Of a stretch of DNA of 64,000 nt, positions 1 to 10,292 are shown piece after piece (the first letter of the stretch is position 1; every line of letters starts with the position of its first letter). Origin of the DNA: Cheiracanthium punctorium (lineage: Eukaryota > Arthropoda > Arachnida > Araneae > Cheiracanthiidae); NCBI GenBank assembly GCA_038373885.1, contig JAWZYV010014440.1, forward strand, positions 653,001-717,000. The letters are read 5' to 3'. The translations under genes were made by a program, and so were the position numbers. The notes under the pieces are model-generated. The model made no database searches and had not been told where the DNA came from. It was given only the letters and a program-made list of their open reading frames with translations.

Positions 1-1327
1 AAACGTTTAAATTATTTTTAGATGTGATGAAATATTTTCTGTCCCTATGAATTCCATCAAACCTCATATATACTCTTGAGGATTGGATTACAAAAGCCAG
101 AAGAATCACGTATCTTATTTTTATATGAACAGAGTAATGGAGCGCATCTGATGTCTTTATTTCATTTTGGGTGTTGTACACGAAATTTATATGAAAAGAA
201 ATAAACCATAACTTGGTTATTTAAAAAATATGTTCGACTTGTTGATAGTAGGCTTGTGTTTTATTACTCGAGAGAAAAGATTATTTGTAGGGACAAAACA
301 ATGAAAACCTGCTGCTCACGTGTTTATCCTAAGCAGATTAGGTTATAATACAATGCATGAACCAAAGCAGGTGTTTCAAATAAAATAATTTTAACAAATC
401 TTTAAAGTAGGATCGAGTGAAAGAAGACCATGCGGACCCCTTTTAGATGTTCATGAAATTCTACAAGTGATATGAACCATTGTCTTGAGCACCAAAATAG
501 GTCTTATTTGTTTAAATTTCTGCGCCTGTGATCTAGCATTTCTTCTACGCAAAAAGTTAGCAGCAAATGTAGTTTTAGACCTACTTTCTGAAATTTGTTG
601 AACTTATATTAGAACATACAAACAGATCATTTACAGTTTATTTTAATAGGAATGAATGCACTTATGGAAATTGATATAAATTCAAGCTAAGACTAAATAA
701 AGATTTGAAAATCATATTTATTTATTTTTTTAAATCAGTTTTCTTTTGAGATTAATTACTTTCAGAAATGACCTTTTCCCCTCCTTAAAAAAACTTTTTG
801 CTATTAGTTTTTTTTATAAAAAAAATTACAAGGTAACGATAATTTGAGACCTAAAAAAAGTTTTTTCTCACTCAGAAAAAATAAAGCGTGAGAAACGTGA
901 TAAAATGTTAAAAATGCTATTATAGTAAACCTTTTCTTAAGGACTTTGAGAATGAAACAATCATCTTTCCTTTTTTAAGCTTGAAGGGGAAACATTCCTT
1001 TCAATTACTGCTTCAAAACTACAATAGAAATAGATTTTTCAAGATATTTTTAGTTTCCTTCCATAGTTTCCTTGATCTTTCGTTATTGCTTATCCCTTTA
1101 ACGCGCAGTGTTTCTGCTCTGGGAACACCAAAATCTGACGTTTTGACTGTTGCCAGTCAGGAAGAATAGATTTGATTTCTATGAAAGTAGTTGCGGGTGA
1201 CATAGCTCCACGAGAATCCTTTACTTTTTAGCACGTCATTTCCCGTCAAAAAATGGTCACGATTATTTTTAATAGCACTGACATCTGCTGAAAAATGGAA
1301 GACTGCGAGAATAGCTGGATAGATTGT
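1..1327. other. AT-rich DNA without a recognised gene
   Basis: I see no coding region, RNA gene or mobile-element terminus here. The only open frames are about 60-80 codons, AT-driven and without recognisable motifs. Several A/T homopolymer runs lie around 720-900. Confidence 0.6.
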
Positions 1328-1511
1328 CCAATGCTGAAAAAAGGGCAGCCGTTGCCATCGCTCGAATTGGCGGACGATCGAAACGTTCATCGCGTGCCAC
1401 AGATCTAGAGACCCTTTTTTGACGGCAGCTGGCTGTGCGGCACAGATCGTCCGCCATCTTGCTGGTAGTTAATTCGAGCGATGGCAACGGTTGCCCTTTT
1501 TTCAGCATTGG
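1328..1511. repeat. Palindromic foldback repeat, 41-bp arms
   Basis: Positions 1328-1368 and 1471-1511 are inverse complements over 41 bp with one mismatch (arm starts CCAATGCTGAAAAAAGGGC). A second nested inverted pair, GGCGGACGATC near 1369-1381 and GATCGTCCGCC near 1445-1455, lies inside. The unit is clearly more GC-rich than its surroundings, suggesting an insertion rather than local drift. No target-site duplication is obvious. Open frames crossing it on the minus strand follow from the palindrome and are not called as genes. It is best described as a small foldback or MITE-like element of unknown superfamily. Confidence 0.7.
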
Positions 1512-1745
1512 GAAAGGGTTGCGCCTCAAAGGGTTATATGATACATGTGATATGTATACACTTACTTAAATGTTTTTAATTTAGTTTGGTCCAAAAAAGG
1601 GGGCACCAATGCAAAGATACATAAGAAATCCGTTTAAGAACAGACTACAAGTTTAGCGATTTCGATTATTCATTTACTTATAGTAAAATAAGTAAAAGTT
1701 TGTTTTATGAGCATCAAGAACACATTAAATAAATATAAACATTTA
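1512..1745. other. AT-rich spacer
   Basis: This spacer separates the palindrome from the next foldback element. Nothing recognisable was seen. Confidence 0.5.
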
Positions 1746-2196
1746 CTGGATGGTTATAGTTAAACTCCCTTTATACACAACATTCTGTAGCTGAAACGGG
1801 TGAGCAAACTGTCACGAACTTTGGTCATGTGAACTATATACGAGATGTGATCAAAAAAGTTTTATAAAAAGTTTAGTTCTAAAAATGACCACTAGGTGGC
1901 ACTTTGAATGGTAGTTAAACTCAAGAAATGACCAAATCAGTTAATGAATGGTTAAAAACTATTGAATAAATTTGAAATGGTTTGTACATTCCAAGTTAGC
2001 AGTTTATATTGTTAAAATTGCTGATTTTTCCATGTAATGCGCCACCTAGAGAATGTTTTTTTTAAACTAATTTTTTTTTCTAAATTTCCTGAGCGCATCT
2101 TCTGTATAGTCTACATACCGATTTCGGTTACAACCCGATTACCTGTTTTATCTGTAAAACCCTGTTTAAAGAGGAAGTTTAGCTATAAACACCCTG
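1746..2196 (+). mobile_element. TA-flanked foldback MITE (copy A)
   Basis: The 451-bp element is flanked by TA at 1744-1745 and 2197-2198. Its ends are imperfect long inverted repeats: the left begins CTGGATGGTTATAGTTAAAC, and the right read inversely begins CAGGGTGTTTATAGCTAAAC. Similarity between the arms continues for about 100 bp. TA duplication and CAGGGTG-like ends suggest a non-autonomous derivative of a Tc1/mariner (IS630) type element; the superfamily is inferred. A second copy lies in opposite orientation at 48033-48449, and both contain the segment GCTGAAACGGGTGAGCA. An 86-codon frame at 2037-2297 runs across the right arm and out of the element, so it is not treated as a gene. Confidence 0.7.
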
Positions 2197-5100
2197 TATA
2201 TTTTGAAGTGATATGTGGCTTTGTTGATTTCATAAAAAACTTAAAATATAAGTTTATATCACAAAATTATCATGATACTTCTCCAACTGATATATAATAA
2301 ACTATGTGCTAACAGTGTTTTTCTCTTTTTCAGGTAAGTACAATTTCTCGCTCTGTTTGAATTAAGGTAAGAAGTAATTTTTTAAATATACATCATTCTT
2401 ATAGTTTTAAATTGTATTAGACAATTAAATAATAAGTTTTTAAAACGCTCATCAGCCATTATCCATAAAAAAAGAAACTTATATTTACCAAAAGCATGTA
2501 AAATACGCCACAAAATTTTCAATTTTTACTCAGCGGACTAGGGCATTTTATAAATTTTATAAAACACTATTAATGACAGTCACTTGCATAAGCTTTTATG
2601 TACTGAAAAATCTGTAAGGTATAACGATAATTAAAAGTTTAATGTTATTTGCGCAAAGTTTCCTGTCAAATAAGTTGATCCGTGTCAAACCAGTCAAAGT
2701 TCATTATTTGGCTGGTAATTGATTTTTGAGCAACACATTTAAAAATAATATATCTTTTCGTGTAAAGAATGAATGTGAACATACTGAAGCAATTAAGTTC
2801 ACCTCCTTTTCTAGCTCCAGTACTCTTGTTATCCGCGGAAGTATCAATTTTAATGAAAGTTTTTTAAAAATTCTACTTTCTCTTCAGTTTTAATAATTAA
2901 TACTTTAAAATTTTTAGAACTATTAACTTTGGCAGTAAATATATTGTGAAACGCCGTCGCAATGTGCATAGCATCAATAGTCACAGCATCAATACCTTCG
3001 ATCGCAATAATACTGTTTTGTGATTGAACTGGCTTATACGAAAAGTCCATTTGCCCGTCGCTTGTTGTTGATATTTTATAGCCACTATGCTTTCCTATAC
3101 TGAGGAACTAAGCAGCGTTACGACGTAGGCTAATAACTTTTTTATGTGATTTTTATTGCAAGTGGAATATCATATTGCGCTATATTCGATCTTAATTCTT
3201 TTTCTTGGAACAGCACCGACCTTTAAACAGCACCGACTAAGTGGTACTGTTTATTTTAACCGTTATAACGACTAATAATAAAAGCTAACTTTAAGCGATA
3301 TGAAATACGCAGAAAATGCCATTCTTTTATAAGCAATTTGGTTTGCAAATAAAATGGAATGCTTATCCGTCTCTGTGAAACGCAGGAAGATCTTAAATCT
3401 TGAATTAGGAAAAATATTAATGATTTGCGAGCAGTAAGATGAATCTTTCTTTTAATAACAAATGAACACATTTATTTATAACATTTATATATAAACGCGA
3501 ACATCTGCATCACGATAAAAACAATACGAAAACGAAAAACACAAGAGAAAAGAATGCCAGAACTGCGGAGAATTCTGGGAAGAGAGATTGTGTTCTAGGA
3601 GAGAGAGTTGAGTTGTTATGCACGATTACATGCAACATCTATCAACTGATTTATCTTATTGTATTTAAGTATTTACAAGCATCAATAAAATTGATTTTAT
3701 CACATAATTGTTTTGATAGACCATTATTAATTAAAAAACATTTAAAAGTCTAGTAAAAATTATTCTTTAGTCATTAATTCATTGCGTATTAAAAAAGAGA
3801 ACAAAACATAAAGTTGTTTGCATTCCACAAAAAAATTCCTGCTGTGGCGTTTGCAAAAGGGGATTGTTACAGAAGTTTAATTTTCTCTCAAATCCAAGTT
3901 TAATTTTTTTGATCCCATCGCTGAAAAGAATGAAGTGGATGTGTGTTTAAGTTGCAATTCTCCCCCCTCCCTTCTCCCGGAAAAAAGTAAGCTCTAGCAA
4001 AGACTGAATATCATTGAACAGCATCTCAAAAGCTTATTATTATTATTATACTATTATTCCGAAATGCTTTACTTTACTCGGACTATTCCTGGTAATGATT
4101 TTCGTTATATATAAACGTCACATCATTCTTCACATTTTTTACATATATCCTACAATAACATTCACACGAAAATAGAAAAAAAATTCAACATTACTTTATT
4201 ATTTAGATAACAGGCATTCTATTTATAAAAGAAGAAAAATAAAGTACAATAAGAACTGTGCTCTCGTGGTAAATATTGAGGCCGATTCAGAAGTTTCTAT
4301 CGCGATTTTCGCACTCTTAAACTTTTTTTAAAAAATACTTTCTCCTTGTAAACGATATCTGCTTCGAAAGTAAAGTCGAGGTCAGTCTTGGATAAAATAT
4401 TTATTTTTTCAGGTTCTGCTGCAGGAAAACGTATTTTTCAAATAAATATGAATCTTTTAAATAAATAAAGCATTGAAAAATAAATCCTGCCAAAAAAAAC
4501 TTAGTTTTTTTAAAAATTAAATAAGTCGATTGTTCTTGTTGCTCAGTCTTACATCCTGAAAAATTTAAGAACCATTAAAAGTGTGTCAATATAAAAATGG
4601 AGTTATTAAGTGAAAATATTGAATTATTATTTTTAAATAAAGTGTTTAAATTATTAATGTACTGAGATTCATTAAAAAATGCTTACAAATAATTGTTTTA
4701 CAAGAAGAGTAAAATGCAAGTTTTGTTACTTCCTGATAATTACGTACAATTTTAACGGCCTTCATATTTGAAACATTATGAACACATAATGAAAAGGCTT
4801 GTGAACTTCATATTATTAAAAATATATTTAAAATTTATCATAGAAAACCGTATTAGGAGAAAAAAGCTTTGGTAATTTACAGTTTGGTGAAGTAATGTAA
4901 GTCAACATTTGATCAGAAAAGTAATATGAATTTAGAAATCTGTGCCAAGGTCTATGTTTACTCACAAAGTTTTGTGTAGTTGACAACAAGAGAGAAATAA
5001 GTGTCAAAACGCTCGAAGATATCATTTACATTTACATGATTGCAAAAACCCATTATATCTTGGAACTGCGTTATTAAACTTCTACAACCAAACTTTTAAC

Positions 5101-5451
5101 TGACTGTAGGTAAAATATAAATAAAGGGATACAATCTAGCTGCAAACGATACTTAAGGAAATTAAAGAAATGCGCTTCACTATACAAATTCACGCACAAA
5201 ATAACAATAACATCGTAGTAAGCTTTATCATCAACATCAGAAATTAATAACTATGTTTAAGAAATGTCCTTTTAGAATTAAATATGAAGAACGTTTTATT
5301 TATTTATTTTTTTATTGAAAAAGCAAAATGATAGCTACATGTTTTCAGTGAAGGAAATGAATGTGCATGAGATTAGCACACAAAAAATACTATCATTATT
5401 TTTTTTTATGCAACTGAATTACAAGTTGTAATCGTAGTAATCTGAATTACT
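2197..5451. other. AT-rich DNA without a recognised gene
   Basis: This 3.2-kb stretch shows no supported gene. Minus-strand frames at 2850-3050, 3256-3471 and 4828-5025 are 65-71 codons with no domain signature. There are short low-complexity runs, including an ATT-rich run near 4038-4056. Confidence 0.55.
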
Positions 5452-5510
5452 CTTTTCGGGGGATTTGAACATATATGTGTATAAATAGACGGCCCCTGGC
5501 TACGCCCCTG
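5452..5510 (-). mobile_element. Fragment of a hAT-like MITE
   Basis: The right end reads CTGGCTACGCCCCTG, the inverse of CAGGGGCGTAGCCAG that begins the element at 43151. The preceding ATGTGTATAAATAGACGG also matches that copy inversely. The other end is missing and the interior is shortened, so this is a truncated copy. The flank after 5510 is GGTTAACA, but there is no left partner to confirm a target duplication. Confidence 0.6.
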
Positions 5511-6069
5511 GGTTAACATTTCTAACTTGAATGATAAACCAAAAAGATGGGTATATTTAAAAAAAGTAAAATGACACATTGCATATTTGTTCTATCATAA
5601 GTATTTATATTTTTTATTATATGCTTCATTATACATTTGAATGAATCCTAATATTTGTATTTTTAAATTCAACTTAACAGTCCATAAAACTTTTTTAGCT
5701 TTATGCTCATAGATCCTAGAATAAACTGCAGTTCAAAAGAAGTTTCTATGTCAGTTTTGAAAGAACGCTGTGTTTCCTGTAGAATTTAAAGTTTCCAAGA
5801 TTCTTTTCTTTTATTTATTTAACATTTTTCTTTAAGAATGTTATATGCGTTAGCCTCCGGATATTCAAGTCTTGTCATTTCTCAAGTTAAAAAATATTTT
5901 ACTTACGATGCAATATATTGTAATAAAAATTATTTTATGCACGCATTCATTAAACTTCTTTTGACTTAGTTTTTGAATTATAGAAGAAAAAGGAACATAG
6001 CTATTAAATATAAATTAATGTAACGGTAGTAAATTGGGTAGAAATAAATAATGTATAATAATTATTATT

Positions 6070-6500
6070 ACTTTCCGAACATGTACCATGTAAGGAAAGT
6101 ATTGTAATCATGAAAAAATTCGATTTCGAGATTTTGGTGTATTTACACGTTTTGAGGTCTACTGAATTCGTTTATGCTATTTTTACGAGATGTATGATGT
6201 CTCTGTGTTTGTATGTGTGTGTATATGAATGAACACGATAGCTCCTAAAAGGGGCATTTGATTGAGCTCAAATTGGGTATATATGTTATAAACCACCGTC
6301 GCAAGACCGGTATTGATTTTGGTGTATAGGACTTACAGTTTTTCTACAGAGCTACGACAAAGATTTCTTTTACGTTATGGCCTATGGGGGAAAATTCTTG
6401 AAAGTGCGCTAGCGTTTAAACGGTACATTCAACTGAGCTCAAATTGGGTATATATGTTTGAATTATTCATGGATTAAAATTTATTTAAATGCTTGGTAAT
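6070..6500 (+). repeat. Terminal-hairpin repeat family, diverged copy
   Basis: The unit starts with an imperfect inverted repeat at 6070-6100 (ACTTTCC ... GGAAAGT). It continues with ATTGTAATCATGAAAAAATT and then a segment that includes GTTTGTATGTGTGTGTATATG. The same architecture occurs inversely at 39260-39504 and 55495-55680. Inside, TGAGCTCAAATTGGGTATAT occurs twice, at about 6263 and 6434. That spacing of ~171 bp resembles the ~173-bp unit spacing in the 38.9-39.3 kb copy. No coding capacity is visible; the mobile-element class is unknown. Confidence 0.5.
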
Positions 6501-6702
6501 GATCTTAATCATAAGTGTTTGGAAAGTCGAGTGGAGTCACTCCAGATTTTTTATTAATAGTAACATATAATTGCGGTATTCTTTCATAAATATGCTTTTA
6601 AGACTCGAAAAATTCGGCATGACTGTGGAGAGGATTGGGAAATTGAAACTCAAATTTCCTTGATTTCTGCTGAGTTGTCGCTTTCATTTTATAAACTTTA
6701 AA

Positions 6703-6888
6703 ATGAGGTTACGGACTCAATTCCGAATTGCCACTATAGACTACCGTGTACATGCGGTGTACGTGCACATTAAATGCGCAGTTCCAAATGTCCTCTCGGT
6801 GGTCGGTAGCAGTTTTCAGGGTTACCAATATTTAGAAGTGGCAGCTTTTGATGAGGATCTAAACGGTGACGGGAAACTCCAGAAATGA
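6703..6888 (+). other. Short coding-like segment with DxNxDG motif
   Basis: A 61-codon frame here is noticeably more GC-rich than its surroundings. It ends with FDEDLNGDGKLQ, which matches the Dx[ND]xDG core of EF-hand-type calcium-binding loops. I cannot assign a family. There is an in-frame stop just upstream, and the frame runs into TGA soon after the motif with no obvious splice donor. It could be a decayed exon, part of a retro-copy, or chance. Confidence 0.15.
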
Positions 6889-6899
6889 TGCATGAAGCG

Positions 6900-8585
6900 C
6901 TAAACGACTCATTCGGTGACGTGAGCTGTTCTCTCATGTCAAGAAAATAAACTGTAAAACTTTTTCATTGATTTAATTTGTACAGAAAAGTAGTACAATC
7001 TTTCATAGCTATATAAAATCTGACAGCTTTCATAGTTTTGAAATTTGATGTACTCTCTTGAAAACACCATGTATCACATGTAATTTTATTACTTTATAAA
7101 CTCAAGAACAAGTGGTCGATTATTACTTTACAAAGCGTATTTTTATAATCTGAATTTATCGATGTATTGAAACGAAACGATAAAAATATATTGAATGCAT
7201 TTAATTAAGTTCTTCTCTGTGAAATATTAATGCGTTTTAAAATTTTAAAGCTTAAGAGATTGCATTGTAAAAGGATTATCCTTAAAACTTTTGCATGATG
7301 GGATAGTATATTTATAAAATCTCATTTGCTAACGTCATACTGTTACGTGTATTTTAGATTACTTAGTCATATCCGAAAATCTAATAGCCTTATTCTTTTA
7401 ATAGACTGAAGTAAATAAGCACACTCATTCTTGTTTACACTTTAATTTTTTTATAATACATTTATCAGAATGTGGATTTGATGATCTAAATATCGATATA
7501 TTGCATAAAAAGTATTTTATACACGATAAAAATTTTTCCAGAATAATGGAATATCAAGCACATTATCATCCTCAGGGATTTCGATAAAACTATGATGCAT
7601 TTTACACCCTAAACAAGATTTTGTTGCATTTTCTTATTTTGTTTAAAGTGTATTAAAAACGTTATGTGAGCAGTTTATTGAGACATAAAGTTTATGCAGT
7701 ATTATACCTTTTTCTTTTTTTTAAGTAAACTTGAAGTAATCATACTCTTGAAATCTTTTTTGAATTGTGTGTAACGAGAAATATCTTACAGTTTCCTATT
7801 TGCATTTTTCCTTTTCAAAATTTTGAAATAAGGAACATTTATAAGCATTAGCACTTTTTTCTGCATTACATTTCTAAGAAAATGTATTCATATGCTTGTA
7901 AAAAAGTTTTATCAATAAATAAAAAAATACTGAAAAACAGATATGCAAATAATGTTATATTTTATGATATTCGCATTAAAAATTTGATTTTTGATTTTAA
8001 TAAAATAAAAAGCGTGCTTATTTTAAAGCATTACTTAAATTGTTCCGATTTTTCTTTTCATATAAAGTTATTAAAAGGAACAGGGAACTTTCCAATACAT
8101 TCGTATGAATTCTCGGAAGAAACACAGTTTCTTGTACGCAGTAAGTATTCAATACTACTTTTGCGAAGTTTTATTACTCGGATTAAACAAAGAATTTCCG
8201 AATAAAAAAGCTAAAAAATCTTTTGAAATCGTAAGCAAAAGAAAACTTATATTTTCATAGCTATGAAATTTTCGAAGGTAAGCATATTTTTCTGACTGAA
8301 ATAAAAAAATCTACAAACTGAATTGAAAACCTCACCGGAAAAATTTCAAATAAGAAAGACACAAAAAAATCCGCAGATGTTCTAGAAGTACGTCAAGCAC
8401 TAAATTTGCAACAAATCCCGAATTGAAACTGCAAAACTTTGTGAAATTTTTATCGATATTGAATAGGGGAGTTCAACTAATTTTATGTCTAAAACTGCTT
8501 GATTTATTGATTACATATTATTTTTTTATTAGAACATTTTCCCTTAAGATATAATAACATAATAATTTTTTATATTTACTTGTAT
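6900..8585. other. AT-rich DNA without a recognised gene
   Basis: The longest frame (7882-8205, 107 codons) is dominated by K, I, L, F, N and Y and has no motif. That is expected of AT-rich non-coding DNA, so I do not call it as a gene. No element termini were found. Confidence 0.55.
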
Positions 8586-8589
8586 TTAA

Positions 8590-9079
8590 CCCTCTCGTCA
8601 CCGAATTATGAAAAATCAGAGAAAAAAATCTGTCTAGCAATTAATGCATCTGAAATACTATTATAAATTATGCAAAAATATTTTTTTTAGATTTTTCTAA
8701 TATTAATTTCTGCATTTTCGAAGCATTTTGTTATGCTAAAATTAGTTTAAAAGGATGCACATATTAGGTAAAGGCTGAGGAATAAGGAAAAAAACTATAC
8801 TTACCTTAAAAAGAAAAAAAAACGATAAAAAGCAGCTTAAATATTTTCTTAATTTTTCTCCTGAAACGATGAAGCGAAAACTGTAAAAAATGATCTAAAT
8901 TGACTTGTACTGCAATCTAGGCACGATTTATGCATCCAGTTAAGAGCCTCATATACTTTCTACATGAATTAATGATATTGATATCACTGAAAGAAAAAAA
9001 TATTAAATTCAATTGTTTTCTCTCTAAATATTGCTATTTGAAGTAGGAGCCTCATATGAGGTTCAGGGTGACGAGAGGG
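8590..9079. mobile_element. piggyBac-like MITE
   Basis: The 490-bp element is flanked on both sides by TTAA (8586-8589 and 9080-9083). It has perfect 13-bp inverted termini CCCTCTCGTCACC / GGTGACGAGAGGG. TTAA duplication together with CCC-starting termini is the established signature of the piggyBac superfamily. The interior has no transposase frame, so it is non-autonomous. GAGCCTCATAT appears twice inside (about 8946 and 9048). Confidence 0.8.
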
Positions 9080-9083
9080 TTAA

Positions 9084-9759
9084 GTGTAAATATGCATACA
9101 ATGCGTTTATTTAGATTATACTTGTTAACTCTTCCATATTTTTAAAAGATCAAATCTTATCAAGTTTTCTGATTAGTATCTTTACTTTTTTCTATTTTAT
9201 ATGAAAAAACGAACGTAACTTTAAAGCTACATACATGCATAAAAACACTTCTAAACTGATTTTACTTAAAATTTATTCACAGTCGTAAAATTTAAGCACA
9301 GTTTTTGAAATTGTGAAAAAAATATTAATTACTGAACGAACTGTTTGAAATTACTTGTGAGAAGAAAACAAAATAATGTGCAAAATTGTGTTCGCAAAAT
9401 ATTTCAATCGTTGCTGAAGTCGACACGCTGTAAAATCCATAAAGCATTGAAAATGCCTTCAGTGAAATTACCAATTAAAGGAAATTTTTTCACAGTCATG
9501 GCTGAATGTTGGAATATAACGGATCAAAGACATGAAATGGGTCTATTATTGAGAGATTTTGCATTGTAAAATCCTGTTGGTCTAATTCTGAATGTGCCAC
9601 AGAAAAACGATAAAACGATATCACTTGTTTCAAAGTATAGGAGATACAATCGGCCGGACAGTAACATTTCTACCAAGAATGTTCGCAGCACAGATATTTA
9701 GAAGACATTAAGACACATTGAAGATCATGTTATGACAGAGATCACTGTTGAGTGCTGAC
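9084..9759. other. Intergenic DNA without a recognised gene
   Basis: A 74-codon frame at 9345-9569 shows no recognisable domain. The stretch otherwise lacks features. The hAT-like element at 9760 interrupts it. Confidence 0.5.
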
Positions 9760-10284
9760 TAGAGATGAGTTCAGGCTCATTTTTTGAAGCCCGAGCCCGA
9801 GGACTTTTAATCCGAGCCCGCCCGAGCCCGAAATTTCAGCTAAAGATAAATAAAATTAATTACTAAATTGATAGGATGGAATAAATTTTGCCGTTTGGTA
9901 CCTGGCTACCTACATAGTACCTGGTTGCAAATTAAAGGAAAATATAGTTTCAATCTCTCAATGCACTTTCTAATTCTTTATATCCATGTTTATCAAATAA
10001 TGTCCGATCTCATGACTACCTAAGCAATATAAGCCGCCGTTCTGAAATACCCAAAGAGCTTCACGCACCTTCTAGGCGCCCGTGCCGCTATTTTCTTCTT
10101 CTTTTTATAAGTACTTTTATTTTCCTCTTAAATATTTTTTAAAAATCTGTTTCAAGGAGCATGTTCAACAAAGGAGAAATTTTTCACGATCCCGAGCCCG
10201 AACGCAATTGTGAATTACAGAGCCCGAGCCCAGTTCGGGACCGGGCCGGGCTTTCGGGCTCGGGCTGAGCCTGTCTTATTTCTA
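9760..10284. mobile_element. hAT-like MITE, CCCGAGCCCGA-rich
   Basis: The 525-bp element begins TAGAGATGAGTTCAGGCTCA and ends with the imperfect inverse TGAGCCTGTCTTATTTCTA. It is flanked by an 8-bp near-duplication, GTGCTGAC at 9752-9759 and GTTCTGAC at 10285-10292 (7 of 8), as expected for hAT. Both sub-terminal regions carry repeated CCCGAGCCCGA, making the ends GC-rich around an AT-rich core. There is no transposase frame; the 84-codon frame across the right end is a by-product. A diverged inverse copy lies at 27285-27560. Confidence 0.75.
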
Positions 10285-10292
10285 GTTCTGAC

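Noticed and set aside
2850..3050. 66-codon minus-strand frame with GIDAVTIDAMHIATAF
   Set aside because: It reads like protein, but I could not link it to any family or to a neighbouring element, so it stays uncalled.
7882..8205. 107-codon plus-strand frame
   Set aside because: It is I/K/L/F/N/Y-rich with no motif and no change in base composition, as expected from AT-rich non-coding DNA.
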